64,000 nucleotides of DNA. Source: Phytoseiulus persimilis. Its lineage: Eukaryota > Arthropoda > Arachnida > Mesostigmata > Phytoseiidae. The position numbers were made by a program, and so were the translations under genes. Shown here in pieces: positions 37,301-47,300 of this stretch (positions are counted from its first letter, which is position 1; each line of letters begins with the position of its first letter). The stretch spans positions 48,232,745-48,296,744 of the forward strand of contig CM075102.1 of NCBI GenBank assembly GCA_037576195.1. Direction: 5' to 3'. The notes under the pieces are model-generated. The model made no database searches. It was not told where the DNA came from and saw only the letters and a program-made list of their open reading frames with translations.

Positions 37301-37865
37301 CTTCTTACGTTTCTCCAGCGATTCCGGTACTGGTGCCTGCGCGTAACTCCTGGGCGGATCTCTTGTCCTCTCGATTGCCGCCATTGCCGGGACACTCGGC
37401 AGAACAGAAGAGCCGCATTCGAGAGCTGACGTCATAGCTAAGGGGACACAAGTCACAGCACCGAGAGCGGTTGGCGTTGCTGTCGAAGACGCCCGATCGA
37501 ATTCTGGTTCGACAGGTGATGCTTCAGCCACAACCAGCTGGGATTCCTCAACGACCACGCACTGCTTTCCCCGCACGGTCGCTTCATTTGACTTTGTAAC
37601 ACTTTCGGCTTCCCGAGAAGACTTTTCTGAAGAGTTGCGCCGGATCGGGCCGTCGACGACAGTTTTCTGCGACTTCGAAACCAATTCAGTTTCGAGAGCT
37701 TGCGGAGAGAGTTCACCGGTTCGGCTCGGAGAGTTCTCTTCCAGACCATCCTGATCATCCAACGAATCCAACGAGAACTGTGAACACGCGGCTGCTACTT
37801 CGGCCGGCTCGATGGGCGGGGGGCTCTCTTGTCGAGCACCCCCCAAATTGAAGAGCTTGCTCAAC
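34334..37865 (-). CDS. Large acidic protein with C-terminal coiled coil, TACC-like (5' end not found)
   Basis: Exons on the minus strand in transcript order: 37865-35531, 35471-35208, 35078-34917, 34803-34483, 34387-34334. Joined they give about 1044 residues, with in-frame joins. The first 778 residues are acidic and Ser/Pro-rich with a basic patch (KRKKNKRSRRRK) and no domain. The end is a continuous heptad-like coiled coil: VVQGLRSALATYEQVISVLK, LEHTVNTLEKAVQ, EDLHFEKDQLRASHENYAMQ, RAQMEMKNMELDRLQHEAKI, RDQLAACQKVINDLQQY. A disordered acidic body with a roughly 180-residue terminal coiled coil is the plan of TACC proteins, which bind microtubule-polymerising XMAP215-type partners at centrosomes and spindles. 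The match is by architecture and weak similarity only, so another coiled-coil family is possible. The first exon seen begins at an acceptor in phase 2, so at least one upstream exon is missing. Confidence 0.6.
34483..34803 (-). CDS. TACC-like gene, fourth exon (coiled coil)
   Basis: 107 codons of continuous amphipathic helix from LEHTVNTLEKA to LDRLQHEAKIM. Acceptor GGAATTCCAG, donor ATG|GTGAGT, both phase 0. Confidence 0.75.
34917..35078 (-). CDS. TACC-like gene, third exon (coiled-coil start)
   Basis: Acceptor CCATTTTCAG and donor AAG|GTGAGC give a 54-codon phase-0 exon with ALATYEQVISVLKRKLEDF and ALTTELVVERSNNQK, a helical segment that leads into the next exon. Confidence 0.65.
35208..35471 (-). 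CDS. TACC-like gene, second exon (tentative)
   Basis: Frame 0 from an ACGAAG acceptor, beginning WRRSRRNADGYDSYEEFQ, to a weak GAG|GTTCTA donor. The reading frame is open and phases fit on both sides, but the splice sites are poor, so the boundaries may be wrong. Confidence 0.4.
35531..37865 (-). CDS. TACC-like gene, large Ser/Pro/Glu-rich exon
   Basis: A 2.3 kb open exon of 778 codons, the longest coding exon in the window. It starts after CATTGCAG; an in-frame TGA lies just upstream, so a splice junction rather than a Met opens it. It ends at AAT|GTGAGT. Composition is acidic with many Ser, Glu and Pro and few aromatic residues, as in disordered regions. A motif PPKPRRKLFTFG lies near its 3' end. 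Confidence 0.85.
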
Positions 37866-38266
37866 CTGCAATGAGCACTCCATGGAGATCAGAACACTCA
37901 GATCTCTCAGTTCCGGCACAATTCGTATCAAGATCTTGGACGCAGTCATAAGCTGACTTTGCCTTTCCCTTTTGTGAGGTGATTTCACGGGTGTTTACCT
38001 CTTCAGCGTGTCGGTAAGCAGATTCTCGAACGTAACAAGATGTCGGGATCGCAACACGGCGCAGAAGACGCGAAACCACTACAGGCTTGGCAAGAATCTA
38101 GGTTCTGACATTGACCTGACCACCCTGGCGAGAGGGCTTGGTCATTGCCTAGCGTAGCAACATAGCAAGGCAGAAAGCATTCCTGGCGAGCAAACAGTGT
38201 CGTCAGCTTTACGGCTTAAGAGTGTTTTACCGTCCAAGCGAGCTCACAGACGGCGCGGCTGCAAGG

Positions 38267-38272
38267 TTTATT
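38267..38272 (-). terminator. Poly(A) signal AATAAA (minus strand)
   Basis: Located 5 nt after the TAA of the open frame at 38277-38587. Such close spacing is unusual but occurs in compact genes. Confidence 0.4.
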
Positions 38273-38276
38273 TTGA

Positions 38277-38587
38277 TTAATATATCTCTGGTTTTTGGAG
38301 GATCGGATGGGAATGCTTTGCAGTCTGCTTCAGAGCGGGTACGGAATCATTCGAGGCCAACTGTTGTTTCTCGTATCCCTGCTTAGCTCTGAGGCTCGCC
38401 ACTGGGTTCGAGAGCCTCGCATGAAGGGAGGAACCATCGAGCAGCGTTGAAGAACGACCCACTCCCATTGACGGGAAGCGTTTTTTGCGCCCTGACTTGG
38501 AAGGCAGCTCCGACGATTCGGTGCAGAGTTCGGAAACCGCCGCATGAACAAAGTTGAGCCTGTGGGACAGTTCCGAAACAGGCGATA
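38277..38587 (-). CDS. Terminal exon of an unrecognised minus-strand gene
   Basis: A 103-codon frame closed by TAA, with protein-like composition: SPVSELSHRLNFVHAAVSEL, then a basic GRKKRFPSMG patch, then SLHARLSNPVASLRAKQGYE and a C-terminus HPILQKPEIY. It has no Met at the start; an in-frame TAA lies upstream, so I place an acceptor (CTCGCGAAG) at 38588-38590. I do not recognise the family. It may be the 3' end of the gene whose exons appear at 40.0-40.8 kb, but the join cannot be shown. Confidence 0.4.
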
Positions 38588-39991
38588 CTTCGCGAGGAGC
38601 GGAGTCGGTGCGTTATCAAAACAGGCATTGAGAATCCAACGGAGCTATAGCTTCGACAGGTTCTGGCTGCATGTTCTATCTAGTTCGATCTAGTTGGGGT
38701 CCTTAGCCGGGACCCGTGCATGCCTGAGAATTCCAGAATCTCGATGCTCATCGAGAGAGTGGCAAAGAGTGGGCTTTCGAATCATCCGGCTCGGCGTCAG
38801 AATCGATCGATGGGAGTAAAAATTTAGACAGCCAGGTATCCGATCGGAGTGAAAGAATACGGACCCATGAAGCAATTCTGGATCTCCCCGGATTCTACGA
38901 GAAGTATGCGTTCAAGAGATGGAAGTCGCGTGGAGGACTCCGTCGGATCGGGAAATTGATCACACGAGGAGAAGCTCCTGGCGTCCGACACGAATATTTC
39001 CTCATTGTTCATGCGAAAACCCTTCCGAATCTCAACATAATCAAGTCCCATCCACGGGACTCATCCCACGTTGAAGTCACACTCCGTGCGGTTTATGGAT
39101 TCTGGGGTCCTGAAGGTGACAGTTTTTCCCGAACACGAATCGTTTCGCGAAGAAAGACAAGACAATGTGGAAGGTGAACAAGATTCGAAGAACTCGCTTC
39201 GAACACCGGCCGGGAACGGGATTGCAGCGAAGCCGGACATTTTCCTCTGACCTCAGCGCAGATTCTGCCTCCATCGGAATATCAGCTTTACCGCCCGCGC
39301 TTCCCCTCCGTCCGAAATTTTGTCTGTTCCACGAAATTTCCAACGATTCCGGTTGGCCTGCGCTGATCGATTGAGCGCATCGAATGTTGCCTCGTTCGCC
39401 GCTGCTGTCGGAAATGAACGTAGCCAAGCAAAACCGCATTCAAGAGCCGACTACATTGCTTCTTTGACACTAGTCACAGCGCCCACAGTTGGCGACGTGA
39501 TCGTCGACAACACCAGAACGCATACTACGGTGTTCTGTAATGCAGTCAACGCAGGGGAACAAAACTCGGGCACAATCGAATACGGCTCCCAAAGGTACAG
39601 TTGTTCAGGTCCATGATGTTAGAAACATGACTCATGAACAGAGACGCCATATGAGCGGACATGTCCTTGTCCATCCGATTTGTCCGGATTCCGGGATTTC
39701 AGGGGAAAATGTCCGGATACTGAGATTCTGGAGAAAAAGTCCAAGGTTCGGGATCCAAGAGGATAATTTTCCACCGTTGACATACCGAAGGAAACCCAGT
39801 TCGATTCCGAGCCCTTCTGCGAGCAAATGTCCGGCTCTGGAGAGCATTTACCGTCTGAGAGCGCATCACGCCGGCCACCGTGAGAGCAGAGCGAGCATCC
39901 CTCGTGGCGGACTCAAAGCGTGAGTTTCCCACGCAAAGACTCATTTCCAGCGGAAGAAAGAACTGAAAAAATACGCGCCTCCATGTCCGAA

Positions 39992-40755
39992 TTACATTTT
40001 CTCGGGAAATACTTCGAGCGAAGGCCCTCTGGATACTGGAAGTCGGAGAAGATCTCGACTCAAGAACCCGGTGCTCAGAGAAACAGCTGATGGATATAAT
40101 TGAAGATAGAGTGGAATTAACTCAAAAATTTCTGCCGCGCTTCGATCCGAATGCGTCGTTCTCTTCGGCACGTGCACGACAAACCGCTTTCCCAGGCCGT
40201 GGCTCTCCGCCTGGCGCCGGGTTGCTCCTTGATTGAACGCTTGGAAGTATGTGTTTCCAATGCTCTCCATATGGGGTTGCTTCCTCTGCTGAGCCGGTTG
40301 CACTTCCTGGAAACACTCCAGAGGGAAGCAGGGCAGGGATCTCATCCTGATTGCGCTCCGACTCTGTAGCTCTTGACCTCAATAAGGAGAGCGCTGACTT
40401 AAAACACATCATTCGCAATTGACTGGGAAACAATGCCTTGCGCCTGGACCATGGGTTCTCCGCCCCAAAGATTCCACACCACACCGTTCGTGACATCGAA
40501 AGCTAACTCGAACGGTCTGGGAACTATTGGTTTCCAAAGTGATCCGTCCGAGCTCCTTAGGGTACGTGGAGATCTGCAAAGAGTTCACAATGCCTCGGAT
40601 CGATTCCATAACGGTGAGTAAATATTCGTTGCTCATGTCGTCAGCTCAAGTTGGACATCCCACACTGAGCTCGTCTCTGCTTTGAAATTTAACGGTTTCG
40701 CTCCTTTCGCGGCAGAGGTTGCGGATGAACACTCTTTCGAAGCCGTCGTTCCCAT
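39992..40755 (-). CDS. Unrecognised spliced gene, minus strand (three candidate exons)
   Basis: Candidate exons 40755-40664, 40573-40408 and 40306-39992 join in frame (573 nt, 190 residues). Exon 1 opens with ATG and reads MGTTASKECSSATSAAKGAK. Exon 2, after a good CTTTGCAG acceptor, reads SDGSLWKPIVPRPFELAFDV then TNGVVWNLWGGEPMVQAQGI, a non-random and likely conserved block. Exon 3, after GTGTTTCCAG, reads EVQPAQQRKQPHMESIGNTY and HGLGKRFVVHVPKRTTHSDR. The donors (GTGGGA, GTGTTT) are weak and the tail after about FELIPLY looks intronic, so the 3' limit is uncertain. No family recognised; no membrane segment or signal peptide seen. Confidence 0.4.
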
Positions 40756-43099
40756 GAATTCGTGTGCAGGGACTGAACTACTAGTGTGATTTTTGGTTGA
40801 GGGTCAGGTTCGCTCTCCGTCATGTGATGGCAACGTTGAGCCCAGATGCCTCTCTCCGAGAGCGACACTGCCTGGGAAGAAACACTGCAATGATGGAATT
40901 GATCAATGAAAATCGGCCTGTCGTTCCAGACTGATTCAACGCCGTCAAGCGTACCTCCCAAATGAGGCTCTCATGTTTGCATTTTTGTTTGGTCGAACAG
41001 CTCATAGAGGGTAGACCCTATGGCTCACGAAAGGAACTGCGAGTGCGGAAAAAAGGAGAACGGGAGGAGATAGAAGAGCCATGGGGGTAAAAATGCATTT
41101 ACGCACGACACCGAAGAATGGAAAATTCAGCTGGACTGTGGGGCTTATTTGGATGATACCCACTGAATTAAAACCTATGGCTCATTACTGCAAGATGAGA
41201 GAGGATAGAAGTTCGAAAGAGTTTGGGATTCTAGGTTGGAGGGAACGCTTGAGAGTGGAGGGCATTCCAAAGACGAGATGTGCGAGGGAAAAAGGTAGAG
41301 TCGGACTGAGCAGAACGATCGGTGAATGATTGGACAGAATAGGGGTGTTACTTGGCACGACGTCCGGGTACACGGACGGGGACTCAAAGGGGAAGAACGA
41401 GGGAAGAGATTCCAGTTGAACATCTTCCATGGAAGTATCGAGAGGATGGGCAGAGGTCGGCGACCATGCGTCAGAACGACAAGGTTTCGAGGGCGGAGGA
41501 CAGGGTCTCATCATCAAGCCTAAAAGCCCAAGAGGAGGCGTCGGCTACGAGACGGACGTGAGCGTCAAAGAACGCTGGACCACTCTGGAGCACTCCCAGG
41601 CTTCAATGTGAATGCCTATGAAATGGCTGAGAGAAACAGGTGGCGGATTATGAATCTCGAGCAAGATTCCAGAGCATCGAGCAGTATCGAACTGTGGGAA
41701 TCGGGAGTGACCGACACTCATTTTCCTTCGGAAGTTGTTCTGGGCGTTCGCTGTTAGCTACGCACGGCCAAGAGAGAATCGACTTGAGGCAAGCTCTGAC
41801 CCGATTTCTTAATCTAACCGTCAAACTGATGAGAATATATACGGTTCACAGGGCTTTGTAACAAGAGCATACAATGCCCGCAACAGCCCGACCGCACGTA
41901 TGCACCAGTACGTACGATCGTCGAACTGAGGCATCCGACGGCAAGAGCTCTCCACAAAGACGTATGTATGCAATCGCCAAGATCTATACGTCAAACTTTC
42001 AGTGAACCATCATGCGAGTCTGAACCCACAGGCGCGTCCGCCATTCGTGAATACAGAACACCGGTGAGCAAGATAAGCGACGAGCACTCGAATACGGTGT
42101 CCCCTTGCCTACATCCGTCACTGACGGGAACTTGACAAACCGAAAAATGGAACGTCGGGAAATCTCAACTTGAACTCCACCATTTCAGCCCGCTGAATGC
42201 TTCTCACGTATGTGCGTGTGCGAATGCGAGCAGCTCAATAATAGAGAAAAGGCTTTTCTGGGTGGACCGAAGCTGAAGCGGCTCTCAACAGGGTCTCCTG
42301 TTTAAGCTCCAGAAAACTGAACAGAATCTCAATGACTCGTGCAATACCCTCAACGGGGGCTTGGAGCAAGTGAGTCCCCCGCCCTTAATCGCCGCTCCTG
42401 ACCACGTGACGTGCGGGCTTAATTAAGCTTTCTCCCAGAGCGATTGCTCTTCCATGAGGGAGGCTCGCTCGTTCTTGCAGGTAGCGAGAGTGGAAGGCCA
42501 TGATTTCCCTATCTGCACAATCGTGTAAGCTAGCTCAGACGGAAGTGCTTATATGATATCTCACCTGATTAGGACACCTTTCGAGGCGTATGCAATGTTG
42601 TGATAAGCCGAATGAGTGGCAGAATTATGTGATTTTTTTTATACTTCCTGCTGATTGTGTAACAGTCGTAAATCTCAAATTTCGTCATGCCTCCAATGAC
42701 ATTACCTTATATGAGTGGATGCGTTCCTATGAGCGAGTCATGAGTGAATGATTTCGATAAACCTGTTCGCGAACTTGAGGTCAAGCACCTGGTGAGAATC
42801 TTTTAATGGATATGCCCATTATAAGGACATGGAATATCCGTGTTTTTTAATAAACGAGCAATCGCAAACCGTTTTTCTCTGTCTGCTCTGGTGTATCGTA
42901 GAGGCGGTGGAACAGGAACGAAGGTGGGCGAGTATGAGCAACGGCACCGAAGTGATTCGGGGCCCATAGGGTGATATACACTGTGTTGGAGACATCTCCT
43001 CGAAACTGACCGTGTCCACAATGAAGCGGAGAGAATGAATGTGCTGGAGATCTTGGTGCTCAAGGATAATCTCGGATTCAAGTTCGCAAGAGGCACATT

Positions 43100-43105
43100 T
43101 TTATT
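43100..43105 (-). terminator. Candidate poly(A) signal for the MADF gene
   Basis: First minus-strand AATAAA I noticed downstream of the MADF stop codon. The 3' UTR would be about 850 nt; a variant signal nearer the stop may be used instead. Confidence 0.3.
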
Positions 43106-43918
43106 CAACGTTTCCAGACGCTGAGGAAGGTCCGACCGCGTCACTTTTCCTGCGTTGAGTACTATATACATATACATATTTCATACATTTCACTTTATAT
43201 CCATAGATCCGGAATCCTCGGGCTTGAGGCTGGTTTGATATAATGGTTCATCACGGGCTCGTTCCGCTAGTATCCCGTTGCTGTGATCGACAGGGATCCG
43301 ATCGAACGTAGAATATATCTCGCTCATTCTCGACTGGGGGAACGGCAGAGAGGGAGTTTCAACAGAAAAAAAGGCTTTCTCGTTTGTGGGCACTGTTAGG
43401 ACCAGGAGGTAAACTTCGGCAGCAGCATTTCTTGTTGCCATGACTTCCTGGAACGACTGCTATTGCACGGAGCCGACCCAAACCATTGGATGCTCAATAA
43501 ATTGATCATCGTCACCATGTCATGAGTAATACTAACGGATTTGATAATTCATCTATTCATTATTCATCCTAGGGCTACTGGTTTCTCATCGAACGAGGAG
43601 ATCATCTTCAAGGTATAGTCCCTACCTAGTACTGTACAGAATGTCGTGAGTTGAGATGGAGAGAAAAATATCTTTGGTGCTCTTCCGCAATCATCCGACT
43701 AGGCTGGAGATGCTGATGGATATGGATGGTGAAAGTGATGAATGAGCATGATACAAGTTTCACGACATGTTTCACGTTCTGAGACGGCTCCGGTTATTTT
43801 CGCAAAATATGTGGGTGATGATACATTTGGGAGACACGAGCTGATAGGGCATGGGTCTCTCATTCGGAGACAAAGTTACTCTCAATAAACGATTCTTTGG
43901 CCAGGTACACAAACAAAC

Positions 43919-43934
43919 AGGCGGGCGGGCGGGT
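43919..43934. repeat. GGGC tetranucleotide tract
   Basis: Three to four GCGG/GGGC units directly downstream of the MADF stop codon. Confidence 0.6.
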
Positions 43935-43950
43935 CGAGCGGCGGACTCGT

Positions 43951-44399
43951 TCACGATTCGATCGGTGTTTCGGATGAAATTCCGTCGACGGCTAACTTGC
44001 TAACCAAGACACTCTGCTTATCCAGAACGGATACACCACGCGGCTCTTGGGTTGCTACCCCATTTTCGAGATGGGCCTCTTGGCTGAGTCCATTTTCAAG
44101 ATGCGGCTTCTTACTGGGCTGCCGAGGCGTTCTGCTCTTCGTTTTCCTGTCTTTACTTCGCTTTGTGTGTCTCACCATCAACTCGTGAATTTCAAGCTCG
44201 ATCTTGTCCAGGTCGTCCGCTTCCACCGTTGCCAGGTAGGCCTTGATCCAAGATGTGAACGACTCGATCCGTCGCTCGGTTGCCGAGGTCATGCTGTCCT
44301 GCAAGCATTGGGTCGGCGACTTCGACGCCTGCAGCATTTGCAGGATGCCCTGGCCTCCGGAGGGTATGAGGATTGTACCCCCGTTCGAAGCAGCTCCAC
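43951..44399 (-). CDS. MADF gene coding exon 5 (BESS-like C-terminus)
   Basis: Acceptor TCTCGTCATCAG; encodes GTILIPSGGQGILQMLQASK, the helical BESS-like block, a basic region (RHTKRSKDRKTKSRTPRQPS) that could be a nuclear localisation signal, and ends SSETPIES with TGA. Confidence 0.8.
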
Positions 44400-47300
44400 C
44401 TGATGACGAGAAGCTCGATCAGTTTTGAAGGCGTTCCGAGATGGCGTTCAAACGTTTTCTCATCGTATTGCTCGAAGGGGAGAGCGGGAAAAAAACTCAC
44501 CCAGGGCGAAATTTTGTGCGCTGTTAGGCGCAACTGTTATAATTTTGATCGGTGCCGATTGGTTCCCTGCGGAATCCGTCTGCCCGTTTTGGAGTGAGCT
44601 CTGTAGACCTTGAATTGTGAATGCTGGTGCCGGAGTCGCTGGGGCAGCTGCTTTCTGAGGTAAGGGAGACACTGCAGGTGCCACCGATGTGGATATCACT
44701 TTGACCGTAGGACAGCCGTCAGCATTCGTCGTTGTCGAAACGGTGACTGATTTGACCTCTTCGCCTTCTTCCATCTCGATATGAGGCATCAGTGAGTTGC
44801 AATCAGCCGAACACCTACGGGAAACGACGGTTACTCTGAAATCGCTCTTACCGCGCCATTCTCGAAAATCACCGCAAGGAAGATCTGAAAGTTTATTCGG
44901 AAATCATCCGAGGCCACTGAGATGGGCTCACTTACTCGTCACTGTCCATGGGTTCCGTTTTGAGTTCGTTGCCGCAATGGGTGATGTAGGAAAGGGCTTC
45001 TTGGTGCATCCAGGAGTTGTCTCCTTCATTGAACTTCTTCACTAGCATGTTTATCTTGTTCTGGATCTCAGACCACGTGTAACGTTCCTGGAAGTTCGTG
45101 TGGATCTGGATGATTGCCATGTCTCTTGACGCGTCGTTCTTGAAGCTGGGGTCTTTGCGATTCCACAATAGGGGGTAGTCTCTCATGTAGTGGATGAGTT
45201 CCCGCTCGTCGTTGAGAGGCCACGATCGCTGGGGTCCAAGGTCCTCTTCTTCATCATCGTCGCAGTCGAGGGGCTGTTGAGGAAAGTAGCGGTTCGTGAT
45301 CGACTCGGAAAACCACGACTGAGGCTCGTTTGGCGCCGTCTACTCCTCATCTGCATTGAACAACAGCCGTAAACAACAGAACTCACATTGATGGACACAG
45401 TGAGGTTCGAGAGGGCCAGGGCGTTTTTCACAGGCTGGGTTTGTCCGCTGCCATTCGCGGGCTGTAGGCGCGGCCTCTGAGTATGGATGACATTTTCAAG
45501 AAACTTCAGCTGCTGAAAATACTTCCACTGGCATGGGTCCTCCCCGCTCCCGGTGTATCCTCCAGCAGCTTCAATTATGGCAATCTTGCGAACTTTCTTG
45601 GTAAATGTGTCCCTCAGACTCTTCCAGCGTTGCCTCGCATGCCCGATTTCCATGGCGACTTGACGAGCTATTTCTTCCCAACATTTGTCTTTCTTAGCTG
45701 AGTCCCTGCAAGGGTCTCCGACGTTAAGGCCCCTATCTAAGTAGCGGAGGCCCCTATTCAGGTTGCCGACCGACCGCAAACTACAACGATCGCCCAAATT
45801 TTCTCTCTCGAAGAGTTCCTCCGGTTGGCTTCGCAAACTTCTCATTCCCGGCTCCTGGCTCCCCCAATCAAGTGTTCAGAACCAATTTTAGCGGCGGGTC
45901 CGAGTCGTTTTGGGAGGAGCGGCAAAGGAGAACTCCTTTCAACGGAATCGTCGCTCTCCTCGAGGCTGCTCTGCCAGGCCCTGAGGTTCAACTCCTGACA
46001 ACTTCTCGTCGTTGAGCACGTTGCTGCCATGACAACGCCCTCGTTGTCAGTCCGTCAGTCACGAGCAGAGAGGGGGAAGTGCGTCATCTTCGAGAGCTTT
46101 CTCTCGTCCGCTGCGACCGCGGACGACTCCCTCGGCAGCGTCAGTATTCCTCCACTCGAGCCGAGCTCGACGTTTGCAGAACCGCTGACGCTGCTCGCAC
46201 TCGGTCACAATCGGCGGCCATTGGGAAGCCATAGAAAAGATACCGTCTCCCGATCTCACCAAACGCTCCTATTCCAAGAAAAGCTCGAAAAAGAGAGTAA
46301 CAAAAGGTGTTGGCTGCGATTTTCCGATTCACGAAAGGGAGCTTCCACCTCAGTCAGCGGACAGTGCTGGACGCGCGGCGAATCTAGTTCTGCGAGGGAG
46401 TCTCTCGGTTCACACGCCTCGACGTCGCTGATAACGTCATGTTTTGAGGCCTCGACGATGGATAGTTGCTCATCGTTGAGCTTTCGTCTCAATCTGCTGT
46501 GTGAGGGAATAATGGCCGCGCAGACAATGATTGTCGCACTGAGCGGGGACGTCGGAGGAGACCGGCGGTCGTTCTCCTGCGACAGAACACAGCGTCGGGG
46601 CCGCGGGGTAGTGTTTGGGCGCGGGGTCGACGAAGGGCGGACTTGGGGTGGCGAGGGGAAAACTAGGGGGAGGTAGGCAAGCTGTGCGACGACGAAAGCG
46701 GCGGTCGGGCTCCTAGGTCAAGCGGTCGCACGCTAGATCCCTCAAAGGATAAGTCTGGTAGCCGGCCAGCGTGCCAGCGGTCCTTGGACCGCGCAGGCGC
46801 GAGAGGATGACGCTCGGCGGTGGCAGCGGCGCTGCTTCGGAGCCCACGCCCGTTTTCGTCGCAGGGGCAAGGGCAGCTAGCGGGCACGCAAAAGAGAATA
46901 GACGCCCCCGTGCCCCCGGCCGCTGCCACCGCCACTATCGGCGCCGTTGTCACCATCGTCGTCGTTGACGGCGGCTACAGCCGCGGTCAGGTACGGCTCT
47001 CGCTGGCCACGGCTTCATCGGAACAGCGCTCTGGGAGGAGGTCGAAAACTCCGTTTTCGCTGAAACATTCCTCCCCCCCACCAATCGAGATCGGAACGCT
47101 GTCATGTGCCCGGAAGGTATGGGGCACATGGTCGAGAGAGCGTTCGATGAACGACCTGACGAGATGGTCGCTGAGGATCGCTTCGCCGTCCTTCGCTAAT
47201 CTGCTCGACCGCATCGTTCGACGCGGCCCCACGAGACGGCGCTGGCTATGCGGTCTCGGTCGTCGTTGACGTCGACGACGCTCTGCCAACAACGACGACG

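Larger units (their letters stand above)
40760..43950. other. Intergenic region with no supported gene
   Basis: No frame here has convincing homology. It includes a purine-rich plus-strand tract at 41.05-41.6 kb and an AT-rich run at 43.15-43.19 kb. A minus-strand AATAAA at 43100-43105 could end the MADF gene, about 850 nt after its stop. Confidence 0.45.

Noticed and set aside
45842-46030. ATGA stop-start overlap read as a two-cistron arrangement in the MADF gene
   Set aside because: The conserved first half of MADF-1 lies on the distal exon at 48035-48660 and joins in phase to 45705, which explains exon 2 without reinitiation. Kept only as a possible alternative 5' exon.
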